Origin: JALHOQ01 sp038144835
GTDB lineage: Bacteria; Bdellovibrionota; Bdellovibrionia; Bdellovibrionales; UBA1609
DNA length: 64,000 bases
Reading direction: 5' to 3'
Assembly: GCA_038144835.1 (NCBI GenBank)
Contig: JAYQON010000002.1
Span: 1-64,000, forward strand
Positions 32,562 through 41,840 of the stretch are shown here, piece by piece. The stretch's first letter is position 1. Every line of letters begins with the position of its first letter. The translations under genes were made by a program, and so were the position numbers. Below the pieces are notes generated by a model. That model did not search any database. It had not been told where the DNA came from and was given only the letters and a program-made list of their open reading frames with translations.

Positions 32562-34990
32562 CCCGTTGGATCTAAAATATTCAAAATTTTTCCAGATCTT
32601 GATGTTTGGCGCAAAACCATCTGCCAAGCTTCACTTGCGCTCAGCTGGATGAGGTTTGCTGCTTTTACGAAAGCATCATGACTTTGGTCGATCTCAGAAA
32701 CTTTGTGTGCACTGGCCAACTGTAGACTCTGCTCGAGCCTACGCAACTGATTGTAAACCGTAACCAGCTCTTCTTGATGACTGCTCCATAAATCATCATG
32801 GTTGGCCAAAAACCTTATCATCTCCACAGTGGATTGGGGCGAATTTGGTAATTGCTTTGCCAGAATTGCTGTTTGAGCGACAAATTCTATATCGATTAGG
32901 CCTCCTGGCAGATACTTAATATCTGCAGATTCCAGAGCTGTTTTTAGCAATTTACCCCTGATGCGCTTAAGCTCTTCTAAATCCTCGCGGCTCAGCGTTT
33001 TTTCAATGAGTTCATTTTTTTTCAAAATAATTTTTTGTCCAAGAGAGCGTGCTCGCAGATAGGCCTGACGCTCCCAAGGCTGCGCTGATTCGGTCCAATA
33101 AGAATGGAGTTGTTCCAAGCCAACGAGCAGTGGACCAGATTGCCCTGAAGGTCTTAAACGAAGGTCAATCTCATAAAGATTGCCGCTTTTGAGTGGATCG
33201 GTGAGTCGAGAGATAAAACGTTTAGCGACTTTAAAATCATTTTCATTGGGTCTTGACGGAGTTACGAAAATGAAATCAAGATCAGAACGCAAACCTAGCT
33301 CCCGGCCGCCCCATTTTCCGAGACAAACGATCTCAATGTTTGAACCACTGAATTCGCCTTTGAGCTGAGACAACAATTGCAGGCAAATTCCATCAGCAGT
33401 TTCAGTAATACGTTCATAAAGCCCAAAGAGATCAAGATCACTTAAGAATTGATTAGCGGCCCAAATTTCGGTCAAAAGTTTGCGTTCGGCCATTTGTTTG
33501 AGAAGCGTCTCGGGATCAGCAGACCAATCCTCATCGAGTTGCAAAATAAAATGATCCAGGAGCTCGGGGCGAGAGGCGAGGATCAACCCAAGATAGGGCG
33601 AGAGGCAAAATAAGCGGGCAAGATCTTGTATTAATCTGGGTGAACGCAGAAGCATGGTAAAAAAGCTGGCCTTAGCTCGGGTTGCCCGGACAAAGTCGAG
33701 TAAGAGAGCCAGACCCAACTCTCGATCGCGATGTTTGCTAAGTTCAGAAATGAAGGCGTAAAGAAATTCCTGCCGGGCGCGTTCGTCGCGGTCATTTTTA
33801 TGCGAAAGAGCTGTGGCGGCAGCCAGCTGAGGCCATAGCTCTTCAATCGATTCTTTGCCAAAGCCAAGTCCTACAAGCCATTCGGTCTGTGTTTTTTCGT
33901 TCGCAGGAAGACGCACATCATTTAAATTCACTTGTCCCAGTAAAGAAGACACAATCGCATTGACGGCGCTTCTGCGAGATTCCAAATCTTCGGCTGTTGG
34001 CAGCGTAGGCAACTTTGGTAAAAAAGCTGAGTAAATGTGTGTTTGACGGTCATCAACAGACTGAACAAGGTTCTCGGTGTGGCGATAGAACCAGTAATTG
34101 TCAAATAAGGTCTTTGCATCGTGAGATTGGAGAAGTCCTCGCCTTAATAGTTGGCTTAAGGCTTCCGTGGTAGAGGATGTTTGAAGCTCAGTAATTTTGC
34201 CACCGTTGAGCACCTGAAGAGAATGAACAAAAAGTTCAATATCGCGAATCATGCCAACTTCGAGCTTTAGATGCAGTTCTTGCGGGCGTCGCTGAAATCC
34301 AGATTGGTGTACTTTAGAGCGCAGAGCCTTTAAATCATCGAGCAAAGTAAAGTCTAAAAATTTTCGATAAGAAAATCGGCGAGCGAGATCTTCAATCTGT
34401 TTTTTGAGTATATCAGATCCGGTAATTGCACGAAGTCTGACGAGCGCGAGACGCTCCCAAGTTTCACCCTGACTCCAGTAGTAGTCCTGAAATTGGGCCG
34501 GGCTGGTGATGAGAGGGCCCATCTTGCCGCCGGGGCGTAAATCGAAATCTAGTCTAAAGCAGAATCCGTGTTCGCCGTTAAATTGCAAGGTCTGTTGAAA
34601 TAAGCGCAGGGATTTTTCTATCGACAAACTTTGGTTTGGATCACCTACAATCAATATATCGATGTCGGAGCTTAAATTCAGTTCCCTAGCCCCGAGCTTG
34701 CCGAGTGAAAATAAAACCGAATCAGATTTGTCGAGACCACAATCCCTCCACGCCTGTCTTAGTATTTCATCAGCCGCGACACTCCACGCAAAGCAGATTT
34801 CCTCTGTAGTTGCCGTATTAAAATAGGTTGCGGCTACGGCTTCACACCAAGCTTGATGGCGACAATGCTGTAAATATGGCAACTTAGGATCTCTCAGCAA
34901 CCGTCGATAGCGAGCAAAGGCTGGACTAAAAGCATCGGCCGCAGAGAGTTGTTCGTTTGAATAAGTTTCTAGTCTAGGAATGGCGACCAC
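32543..34990 (-). CDS. glnE: bifunctional glutamine synthetase adenylyltransferase/deadenylylase
   Basis: Controls glutamine synthetase by adding or removing AMP. Two nucleotidyltransferase halves are visible: the N-terminal half with LGKLGARELNLSSDIDILIV, the C-terminal half with LGKWGGRELGLRSDLDFIFV, each followed by a LRPxG block (FDLRPGGKMGPL, IDLRLRPSGQSGPL). At 815 residues it is shorter than the about 945-residue E. coli protein, mainly at the N-terminus. The GTG start overlaps tolB by 22 bases, so it is co-translated with the Tol operon, an odd partnership. No glnB or glnA is nearby. Confidence 0.92.
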   Translation of the reverse strand: MVAIPRLETYSNEQLSAADAFSPAFARYRRLLRDPKLPYLQHCRHQAWCEAVAATYFNTATTEEICFAWSVAADEILRQAWRDCGLDKSDSVLFSLGKLGARELNLSSDIDILIVGDPNQSLSIEKSLRLFQQTLQFNGEHGFCFRLDFDLRPGGKMGPLITSPAQFQDYYWSQGETWERLALVRLRAITGSDILKKQIEDLARRFSYRKFLDFTLLDDLKALRSKVHQSGFQRRPQELHLKLEVGMIRDIELFVHSLQVLNGGKITELQTSSTTEALSQLLRRGLLQSHDAKTLFDNYWFYRHTENLVQSVDDRQTHIYSAFLPKLPTLPTAEDLESRRSAVNAIVSSLLGQVNLNDVRLPANEKTQTEWLVGLGFGKESIEELWPQLAAATALSHKNDRDERARQEFLYAFISELSKHRDRELGLALLLDFVRATRAKASFFTMLLRSPRLIQDLARLFCLSPYLGLILASRPELLDHFILQLDEDWSADPETLLKQMAERKLLTEIWAANQFLSDLDLFGLYERITETADGICLQLLSQLKGEFSGSNIEIVCLGKWGGRELGLRSDLDFIFVTPSRPNENDFKVAKRFISRLTDPLKSGNLYEIDLRLRPSGQSGPLLVGLEQLHSYWTESAQPWERQAYLRARSLGQKIILKKNELIEKTLSREDLEELKRIRGKLLKTALESADIKYLPGGLIDIEFVAQTAILAKQLPNSPQSTVEMIRFLANHDDLWSSHQEELVTVYNQLRRLEQSLQLASAHKVSEIDQSHDAFVKAANLIQLSASEAWQMVLRQTSRSGKILNILDPTGYNSRS

Positions 34991-36357
34991 TTGGGTTTGT
35001 CCCAGTTGTAATTGTCATTAGTAATACGCCGTTCATTGGTGCCATCGGGGCTCACAATATACAATTGTAAATTTCCCGTGCGGTCGCTGCTGAAAACGAT
35101 ATGGCGCCCATCTGGTGACCAGCTGGGGCTTTCGTTATTTGCCGGCTTACCATTCGGTTTTCGAGCATCCGTCAACCGCTTCAGCCCAGTTCCGTCGATG
35201 TTCATGACAAAAATGTCGAAGTGATTTGAGTCATAACCGGCGAACGCGATCATTTTTCCATCAGGAGACCAGGCAGGTGAGCTATTGTATTTGCCTGCGA
35301 AAGTTAAGCGGCGAACATTTGTGCCGTCACTGTTCATCAGGAAAATATGTGGGCGCCCTGCGCGATCTGAAGAAAAAGCAATTGTTCGGCCATCGGGAGA
35401 CACTGCCGGCTCAACGTTCATGGCTCGGTTCGGTCCGCGGGTAAGAGGTTTTAGATTACGTCCGTCCGCACTCATGCGAAAAATATCTGCGGTCCCGTCC
35501 ATGGAAAGGGTGATCAACATTTCTTGGTCGCCGGGTATAAATGCCGCGCCAGAGTTCATGCCCTTTCTATAAGAGGTGAGAAAGCGTTTGCCAGTGACGA
35601 TCTCATAGACAAATAAGTCTGCGTTGCGAGTCTTGTTAGCCGTGTGATAGGCAAAGGCGGTGTAAGCCACTTTATCGCCTTTGTTGGACCAAGCAGGAGA
35701 AAGCGCAATAGAGTTATGAGAACTTATTTTCTGTGCATTAGCGCCATCCCAATCCATAACGTAAATTTCTTTGGCGGACTTCAAGCGGTTGTCCTGACGT
35801 GATGCTGTAAGCTTGCTGACAAACATTCCGCGTTTGCCCGTAAGAGCCTTGATCAAATCATTGGCGAGAGAGTGAGCGAGCTTGCGTGTGACACTCAGAG
35901 TTCCCCTATAAGTTCGCCCAAGTACAAGTTTGGCGGTTGGCACGTGATAAATATAAATTTCGAGGGAGATGTCGCTTCCAATGATATTGTAAGCCGCGCG
36001 CGTTAAAAATTCCGCACCGATAGTCTTCCAGTTATTGAAATCAAAGCCACCCACGGTTTGAGGAGCAGGCCGTAAACCCACCTTTGCGGGATCTTCTAAA
36101 TAAGCTTCAGGCTTTATGAAAGTGAAAAATCCCGAGGTATTAAGATCATTATAGATGACCTGATAAAGATCCTGCCCAGCTCTAATATGGCTTGAATCTG
36201 CACTTTGGCTGCCAATGTAAACAAGAGGTGTTAGAGCAAGAAGACTCTTTTTAACCTGTGCCTGTCCAACGTCGATATATATCTTAGAATCTTCATTTTG
36301 GCCCAGGGCTGTAGTGCTAAGCAGGACGATAATTAAAAATGTCACAAGTTTTTGCAT
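34969..36357 (-). CDS. tolB: Tol-Pal system beta-propeller protein TolB
   Basis: Periplasmic propeller that links Pal to the Tol motor. A signal peptide (KLVTFLIIVLLSTTALG) is followed by an N-terminal domain (IYNDLNTSGFFTFIKPEAYL) and repeated propeller blades with SPDG turns (SPDGRTIAFSSDRAGRPHIF, PSWSPDGRHIVFSSD). The ATG at 36357 has GAGGTGG upstream and is preferred over the GTG at 36363. It follows tolA and precedes glnE. pal is not in the window. Confidence 0.93.
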   Translation of the reverse strand: MQKLVTFLIIVLLSTTALGQNEDSKIYIDVGQAQVKKSLLALTPLVYIGSQSADSSHIRAGQDLYQVIYNDLNTSGFFTFIKPEAYLEDPAKVGLRPAPQTVGGFDFNNWKTIGAEFLTRAAYNIIGSDISLEIYIYHVPTAKLVLGRTYRGTLSVTRKLAHSLANDLIKALTGKRGMFVSKLTASRQDNRLKSAKEIYVMDWDGANAQKISSHNSIALSPAWSNKGDKVAYTAFAYHTANKTRNADLFVYEIVTGKRFLTSYRKGMNSGAAFIPGDQEMLITLSMDGTADIFRMSADGRNLKPLTRGPNRAMNVEPAVSPDGRTIAFSSDRAGRPHIFLMNSDGTNVRRLTFAGKYNSSPAWSPDGKMIAFAGYDSNHFDIFVMNIDGTGLKRLTDARKPNGKPANNESPSWSPDGRHIVFSSDRTGNLQLYIVSPDGTNERRITNDNYNWDKPKWSPFLD

Positions 36358-36374
36358 GTCCACCTCAGCAGATA

Positions 36375-37112
36375 TTATTCAGGAAAACCGAAAATAATGC
36401 CACTTGTGGATAGCAGGCCTTGCAACCTTTGCGGCGGTGCAGGGAGCGGGGCGCTGGCGTCAACAGCTTCGATAGCTTTGGCATCAAAGACTTCATTGCC
36501 TGAAGAACTTATCAGGATTTTTTTTACGATAAGGCCACGCTCATCGATGAGAACTTGGATTTGTGCTTTGTACCCTGCATCTGCTAACCATTGCGGCAGC
36601 GAAAAATTCGCACGCATTTTTTCGCGCAACTCATCGAAGTACCGATCATATGCAATCTTATCGAGACCAGAGAGGGCATTGCCAGGGGAGATTTGATTGC
36701 CTCGGACAAGGCGTGCGGGCTCTTGGCTTTTGCCTTTTGCAAGCTGCTCTCTGATGCGGTCCAGGGCTGCGCGGCGCTTAAGCTCTTCAAGGGCTCTCTT
36801 TTGTGATTTAGCAAGATCCTTTTTTGGGCCTTTTGGATCTGGAAGAGTAGGTGTTTCTACTTTGCTTTCTTTTATGGGTGCGAGGGGAGCCTTTTCCTTG
36901 TCTGCGGTGGCTAGCGTTTCCTTGGTTTGAGAAAGCGGCAAAGAGGGTTCGTCCATTTTTTCCGGTAAACCAACAATATCGACTTTTATGGCATTGCGAA
37001 TTTCAATTGGCTGTTCGGGCACAAATGCAGCACGTAGAAAAATCACCGATGCGATGGCTAAATGTCCAATTAATGAGATGATGAGCGTGCGTTCAAGTCC
37101 GTCTGCGGTCAT
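36375..37112 (-). CDS. tolA: TolA/TonB-type energy transducer
   Basis: One N-terminal membrane anchor (about residues 8-30, TLIISLIGHLAIASVIFLRA), a long Lys/Glu/Pro-rich charged stretch (about 50-145), and a C-terminal TonB/TolA-like domain (YKAQIQVLIDERGLIVKKIL, KAIEAVDASAPLPAPP). Order and overlap with tolR (ATGA) identify it as TolA. The periplasmic helix is much shorter than in E. coli TolA (245 against about 420 residues). Confidence 0.85.
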   Translation of the reverse strand: MTADGLERTLIISLIGHLAIASVIFLRAAFVPEQPIEIRNAIKVDIVGLPEKMDEPSLPLSQTKETLATADKEKAPLAPIKESKVETPTLPDPKGPKKDLAKSQKRALEELKRRAALDRIREQLAKGKSQEPARLVRGNQISPGNALSGLDKIAYDRYFDELREKMRANFSLPQWLADAGYKAQIQVLIDERGLIVKKILISSSGNEVFDAKAIEAVDASAPLPAPPQRLQGLLSTSGIIFGFPE

Positions 37113-37534
37113 GGAGATCCGGCTTTAGGAATTGTTATCAATCCAATTTGGAAAACGCCAGCGGCGCGGACTTCGCCCATCACTTGTGCTACGGTGCCGT
37201 AATCCACTTGGCGATCGGCCTGAATATAGATCTGCTTATTTTTGCGGGTAGAAAAAATAGCTTTGAGTTTATCCTGCAAGCCGTCCACTTTTAAATTGCT
37301 GTTGCCCGCACGCAAACTTCCATCTTTGCGAATAACGAGAATGAAAGGATCCTCGTTGGTGGAAACTCCCGAATTGGCAGTTTCTGGAAGCTGAACCTCA
37401 AGGCCTTGCTGCATCATTGGTGCTGTGACCATGAAAATGATCAAAAGTACCAGCATGACGTCCACTAGCGGAGTGACATTAATTTCACTTAAGACGGTGC
37501 GCGCACCCCCGCGCGAAGCCGGTCCGCCTGCCAT
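37109..37534 (-). CDS. tolR: TolR/ExbD biopolymer transport protein
   Basis: One membrane segment with the proton-path Asp25 in EINVTPLVDVMLVLLIIFMV, followed by a periplasmic domain (KQIYIQADRQVDYGTVAQVM). 141 residues, normal length. The gene shares one base with tolQ and overlaps tolA by 4, so it lies inside a tight operon. Confidence 0.93.
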   Translation of the reverse strand: MAGGPASRGGARTVLSEINVTPLVDVMLVLLIIFMVTAPMMQQGLEVQLPETANSGVSTNEDPFILVIRKDGSLRAGNSNLKVDGLQDKLKAIFSTRKNKQIYIQADRQVDYGTVAQVMGEVRAAGVFQIGLITIPKAGSP

Positions 37535-38271
37535 TAGCTACCTCGAAAGAAGTTACGTTTTGCGAGATTTAAAAAGTCAGCGGCAAAATTGTTCAGCGCG
37601 AGCTCTTGTTTCTTAATTCGTCCAACAAATAAATTGTAGGCAATTGTTGCGGGAATTGCTGCGGCCAGGCCTACGCCAGTGGCAATAAGTGCTTCTGCAA
37701 TGCCCGGAGCGACGACAGCCAAACTTGCCATGCCCGTTTGGCCGATTTTTTGGAATGAGCCCATAATTCCCCAAACCGTTCCAAACAGGCCAACAAAAGG
37801 ACCGACGCTGCCAACGGTGGCAAGAAAAGTCAGGCGCGATTCTAGTCGACTAATCTCTAGGTCAATGGCTTTGCGCAGAGCGCGCTGCAGGTTATCAATG
37901 CCGCCAATATCCAATACAGGAGCCTCAGAGTTGCTGGGCAGGGATAAATTGCTCTCAGCAATTTTTTTCAGTTCCACATATCCTAGCCTAAACACCGCCG
38001 CGAGGTTGCTGTCGGAAAACTCATTCAGCTGGTCGTTTACATCTTCCAGAGATTTGGCTTTCCAAAATTTTTCTTCGAAAGGTAGGTTGCCTTGTTCGAC
38101 AGCACGAAACTGCTTACGCTTTTGAAACATGATCGCCCATGAAATGACGGACATGCCCAAGAGTGAAATAAGCGTGAGTTGAACAACGGGGGTGGCACTC
38201 ATAATCGCGTGCCATGCTCCCGTATTAGCAACCTGAACAGATGATTCTGAAGCCCATGCAATGTTGATCAT
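37534..38271 (-). CDS. tolQ: TolQ/ExbB biopolymer transport protein
   Basis: Three membrane segments with the conserved core FLATVGSVGPFVGLFGTVWG and GIAEALIATGVGLAAAIPA identify TolQ/ExbB, the proton-channel partner of TolR. Length 245 is normal. It starts the canonical Tol order on the minus strand, 39 bases after a GDPD-like gene. Confidence 0.93.
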   Translation of the reverse strand: MINIAWASESSVQVANTGAWHAIMSATPVVQLTLISLLGMSVISWAIMFQKRKQFRAVEQGNLPFEEKFWKAKSLEDVNDQLNEFSDSNLAAVFRLGYVELKKIAESNLSLPSNSEAPVLDIGGIDNLQRALRKAIDLEISRLESRLTFLATVGSVGPFVGLFGTVWGIMGSFQKIGQTGMASLAVVAPGIAEALIATGVGLAAAIPATIAYNLFVGRIKKQELALNNFAADFLNLAKRNFFRGS

Positions 38272-38310
38272 GGGTAGAGGCTAGAATGTTTTGTCTTGCG
38301 AAGCAACCGA

Positions 38311-39012
38311 TCAGGGAATGCGATTGGTCAATATTCCTTGAACGACAAATGGAGGTGTCGCCCGTTGACCGTCATCATCCCAAATGATTTTTCGGTCTCG
38401 ACGGTTAAGTTCGTCGACTTCTCTAGAGCTTAGGCGCCCCCCTGTTGCGGCGTCAGCCTCAGAAGCAATCACGAAGTCTGGCCAAAAATCCATTGCCGTT
38501 TCTAGCCAGAGACCCGAGAAAAGATGTAGTTTCAAGAGGCTGGCTGTGTCTGCGGCGTAAATCCACTGCGGACTTTTCTTACGCAAGTAACGAGCAATGA
38601 TTTGCGAGCGGGCATGAATTGCAAAGGTCTTCTCTTTGTCATGTGCGGCTACGATCTTAACGAAAATATCTAATTTTCCGGTTTCTTTGCCTTCGACAGC
38701 CAATAGCCAGTCGCGCTGGCGCGATCGGCTCAAAACCTGATCTAGAGGTGTGGGTATTGAGCAATCGGCAAGCCACTCTCCATCCTTTTTGAATACGTGA
38801 AGATACACGGCCCAACCCTCAGGAACTTGAGGTTGGCAGGCTTCACTTTTGGAGGGCTTGTAAATGCGCCAGTAATTGTTTTTAAACCAGGGATGAGGGG
38901 GGGCTTGAAATACCTGTCGCAGCCCAACCCAGCGCATAAAAAATAGGCCAGAAAAAAGCAGGATTACTGACAGAAGTGTTATTGATACCAAACGTCCGAG
39001 TGCGCGCGCCAT
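38311..39012 (-). CDS. degenerate glycerophosphodiester phosphodiesterase-like membrane protein
   Basis: The N-terminal segment (residues 9-28, VSITLLSVILLFSGLFFM) is a membrane anchor. The rest follows the strand order of GDPD TIM barrels: WRIYKPSKSE where HRG..ENT is expected, VYLHVFKKDGEWLADC where the E-x-D and HD residues should be, then TPLDQVLSRS, LLAVEGKETG, QWIYAADTASLLKL and GILTNRIP. All recognisable catalytic residues are replaced, so I infer a non-enzymatic relative. The match is by pattern and is weak; an unrelated membrane protein is possible. It stands first in the Tol operon, 39 bases before tolQ. Confidence 0.5.
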   Translation of the reverse strand: MARALGRLVSITLLSVILLFSGLFFMRWVGLRQVFQAPPHPWFKNNYWRIYKPSKSEACQPQVPEGWAVYLHVFKKDGEWLADCSIPTPLDQVLSRSRQRDWLLAVEGKETGKLDIFVKIVAAHDKEKTFAIHARSQIIARYLRKKSPQWIYAADTASLLKLHLFSGLWLETAMDFWPDFVIASEADAATGGRLSSREVDELNRRDRKIIWDDDGQRATPPFVVQGILTNRIP

Positions 39013-39191
39013 ATTCTAACCACCTAAAGCCATTGAATTTTTTATTAACACAGACGCGGAATATACTTGTTTATCTAAGCATTTTTTTAGCGTATATCTT
39101 TTAATGATCACTTGCTTCTCGACTCGCTTTCAATTAGCCCCACAGGCTCTTTGAAGTCAAGAAATGCAAGCGTTTTTAGCAGGATAGGTGC

Positions 39192-39644
39192 TTGTTGAAT
39201 CGACTGAACCGAAAACTTGAGTATGCTTTGATGGCACTCAAAGTGATGACCCAAAAACGACCTGGAGAACTAACGTCCGCCAAAGAAGTGGTTGAAGCTA
39301 CAGGTTGTCCTTTTGATGCCACCGCCCGCGTGCTCCAGTTGATGGCGCAAAAAGGGATTTTACGGTCGGAGCATGGAGCGTATGGCGGTTACTTGGTCAT
39401 TCGCGATCTTTCGCGTGTATCGTTTCTGGAGCTGATGGAGTTGGTTCTTGGACCGATGACCGTGGCTCGATGCTTACACGGTGTCGATTCGTGTGAGCTC
39501 AAAGGATCATGCAATATCATTTCCCCAGTTGCGATTCTTAACCGCAAGGTCGAAGAGTTTTATCGCCAATTGAGCGTTGGTGAACTCCTGCGGGTTAAAG
39601 ATCGTGAGCCTCAAGAAGCCAACTTGATAGAGGTGATGCGATGA
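39192..39644 (+). CDS. Rrf2-family Fe-S-sensing regulator
   Basis: A winged-helix N-terminus (KLEYALMALKVMTQKRPGEL) is followed by three Cys in CLHGVDSCELKGSCNI that can hold an Fe-S cluster, the IscR/SufR pattern. It starts at a TTG with AGG a few bases before, and overlaps sufB by 4 bases, so it is probably an autoregulated repressor of the suf operon. A binding site in the 180-base leader (39013-39191) could not be assigned. Confidence 0.9.
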   Translation: MLNRLNRKLEYALMALKVMTQKRPGELTSAKEVVEATGCPFDATARVLQLMAQKGILRSEHGAYGGYLVIRDLSRVSFLELMELVLGPMTVARCLHGVDSCELKGSCNIISPVAILNRKVEEFYRQLSVGELLRVKDREPQEANLIEVMR

Positions 39645-41065
39645 ATGAATTAAAGACAGATTATAAGCACGGGTTTGTGACGCCGGTAGAGGCTGAGACG
39701 ATTCGCAAAGGATTGGACGAGGACGTGATCCGTATGATCTCGGCCAAAAAATCAGAGCCAGAATGGTTGCTTCAATACCGTTTGGCGGCTTTTAGACACT
39801 GGCAAACCTTGAGTGAACCGCATTGGGCTAAAGCGGATTATTCTCCTATCGATTATCAGTCTCTTTATTATTACTCGGCTCCAAAGTCTGTGAAAGAGAA
39901 GCCCAAGTCCTTGGATGAGCTTGACCCTGAGCTGTTAAAAACATTTGAGCGGTTAGGAATTCCGCTAACTGAGCAAAAGCGCATTTCAGGTGTTGCGATC
40001 GATGCTGTTTTTGACTCCGTTTCTCTGGGCACAACTCACAAGGAAACTTTAGAAAAGCATGGGGTCGTCTTTTGTTGGATTTCTGAAGCGGTAAAATCGC
40101 CTCCGGGGCGTGTGGGTAATTACTTGGGCAGCGTTGTCCCGCATACAGATAATTTTTTTGCAGCCCTTAATGCAGCAGTTTTTTCAGATGGATCCTTTTG
40201 TTACATTCCCAAGGGGGTTCGTTGCCCACTGGATCTTTCAACCTACTTTCGAATTAACGCGCAAGAAACTGGCCAGTTTGAACGCACATTGCTGATCGCT
40301 GATGAAGGCAGCTTTGTAAATTACCTAGAGGGGTGCACAGCCCCTCAACGTGATGAGAATCAGTTGCATGCCGCTGTGGTTGAACTTGTAGCTATGGAAA
40401 ATGCTGAGATTCGCTATTCGACCGTTCAAAATTGGTATACCGGTGATCGCGATGGTCGAGGTGGCATTTATAACTTTGTAACTAAGCGAGGCAAATGCCT
40501 GGGGCGAAATTCTAAAATTTCGTGGACCCAGGTTGAGGCTGGTTCGGCAATCACCTGGAAATACCCAAGCTGTATTTTGCAAGGCGAAGGCTCGGTGGGA
40601 GCTTTCTACTCGGTGGCACTAACTCACGATAGAATGCAAGCTGATACGGGAACAAAAATGATTCACATCGGTAAAAATACTCGTAGCACGATTGTGAGCA
40701 AAGGAATTTCAACGGGTGAATCGGTCAATAGCTACCGCGGTTTGGTCAAAATTTTACCCTCGGCTCATGGAGCACGCAATTATTCGCAATGTGACTCCAT
40801 GCTAGTTGGAGATAAAAGTGGGGCTAATACTTTTCCCTACATCGAAGTAAAAAATGACACCGCGATGGTTGAACATGAGGCCTCAACCTCACGCATAAGT
40901 GAAGAGCAATTGTTTTACCTAAAGTCTCGCGGGCTTTCGCAAGAAGAAGCTGTATCGTTGCTCGTGAATGGTTTCTGTAAAGACGTGTTTAAACAACTCC
41001 CATTGGAGTTTTCGGTGGAAGCTGTAAAGCTCATTGAAATGAAACTAGAAAATAGCATTGGCTAG
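39641..41065 (+). CDS. sufB: Fe-S cluster assembly scaffold protein SufB
   Basis: Scaffold of the SufBCD complex for Fe-S cluster assembly. Typical SufB features: FSDGSFCYIPKGVRCPLDLS, LEGCTAPQRDENQLHAAVVE, NWYTGDRDGRGGIYNFVTKR and the Cys- and Glu-bearing NSKISWTQVEAGSAITWKYP. Length 474 is normal. It overlaps the regulator by 4 bases; sufC begins 10 bases after its stop. Confidence 0.96.
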   Translation: MNELKTDYKHGFVTPVEAETIRKGLDEDVIRMISAKKSEPEWLLQYRLAAFRHWQTLSEPHWAKADYSPIDYQSLYYYSAPKSVKEKPKSLDELDPELLKTFERLGIPLTEQKRISGVAIDAVFDSVSLGTTHKETLEKHGVVFCWISEAVKSPPGRVGNYLGSVVPHTDNFFAALNAAVFSDGSFCYIPKGVRCPLDLSTYFRINAQETGQFERTLLIADEGSFVNYLEGCTAPQRDENQLHAAVVELVAMENAEIRYSTVQNWYTGDRDGRGGIYNFVTKRGKCLGRNSKISWTQVEAGSAITWKYPSCILQGEGSVGAFYSVALTHDRMQADTGTKMIHIGKNTRSTIVSKGISTGESVNSYRGLVKILPSAHGARNYSQCDSMLVGDKSGANTFPYIEVKNDTAMVEHEASTSRISEEQLFYLKSRGLSQEEAVSLLVNGFCKDVFKQLPLEFSVEAVKLIEMKLENSIG

Positions 41066-41075
41066 AGGGTTTGTT

Positions 41076-41840
41076 ATGTTGTTATCAATTCGCAACCTGC
41101 GCGCGCAAATCAGTGAAAAAGAAGTATTAAAGGGAATCAACCTCGACATTAAAGCGGGAGAGGTTCACGCGATCATGGGGCCGAATGGTTCGGGTAAGAG
41201 TACTTTGTCCAAAATCCTAGCTGGGCATCCCGATTACCAAGTGACCGGTGGGGAGGTAGATTATGAAATTAATTTTGAGGCGCGTGATCTAATAGCAATG
41301 TCGCCGGATGAACGCGCTCGTGAAGGCGTGTTTTTAGCTTTCCAATATCCAATTGAGGTGCCTGGCGTATCAAACATGTCTTTTTTGCGTTCGGCTTTCA
41401 ATTCTATCTGCAAACATCAGGGTGTTTCAGAAATGGATGAGGACGAATTTCGATGTTTTGTGGAAAATAAGGCAAAGATTGTTGATATGAACCCATCTTT
41501 TTTAGATCGGGCGGTGAATGAAGGTTTCTCTGGTGGAGAAAAAAAGAGAAATGAGATCCTGCAAATGGCCGTGCTCAACCCCAGGCTGGCAATTTTAGAT
41601 GAGACTGATTCGGGACTTGATATTGATTCTTTAAAAATTGTCGCTTCAGGAGTTAACAAGCTACGCAACTCCAATAATGCGATTCTTTTGATTACCCATT
41701 ATCAACGTCTGCTTGATTATATCCAGCCTGATTTTGTTCATGTTTTGCATTCTGGTCGAATTGTTCAATCGGGCGATAAATCACTGGCTCTCAAATTAGA
41801 AAAGCAGGGTTATGATTGGATATTGAGGAACGACGCATGA
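41076..41840 (+). CDS. sufC: Fe-S cluster assembly ATPase SufC
   Basis: ABC ATPase of the Suf complex. Walker A is GPNGSGKST, the signature is FSGGEKKRNE, and Walker B is LAILDETDSGLD. The ATG at 41076 follows GAGGG and starts the protein LLSIRNLRAQIS as usual; the frame extends upstream to 41058 but would overlap sufB. It ends in ATGA shared with sufD. Confidence 0.95.
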   Translation: MLLSIRNLRAQISEKEVLKGINLDIKAGEVHAIMGPNGSGKSTLSKILAGHPDYQVTGGEVDYEINFEARDLIAMSPDERAREGVFLAFQYPIEVPGVSNMSFLRSAFNSICKHQGVSEMDEDEFRCFVENKAKIVDMNPSFLDRAVNEGFSGGEKKRNEILQMAVLNPRLAILDETDSGLDIDSLKIVASGVNKLRNSNNAILLITHYQRLLDYIQPDFVHVLHSGRIVQSGDKSLALKLEKQGYDWILRNDA

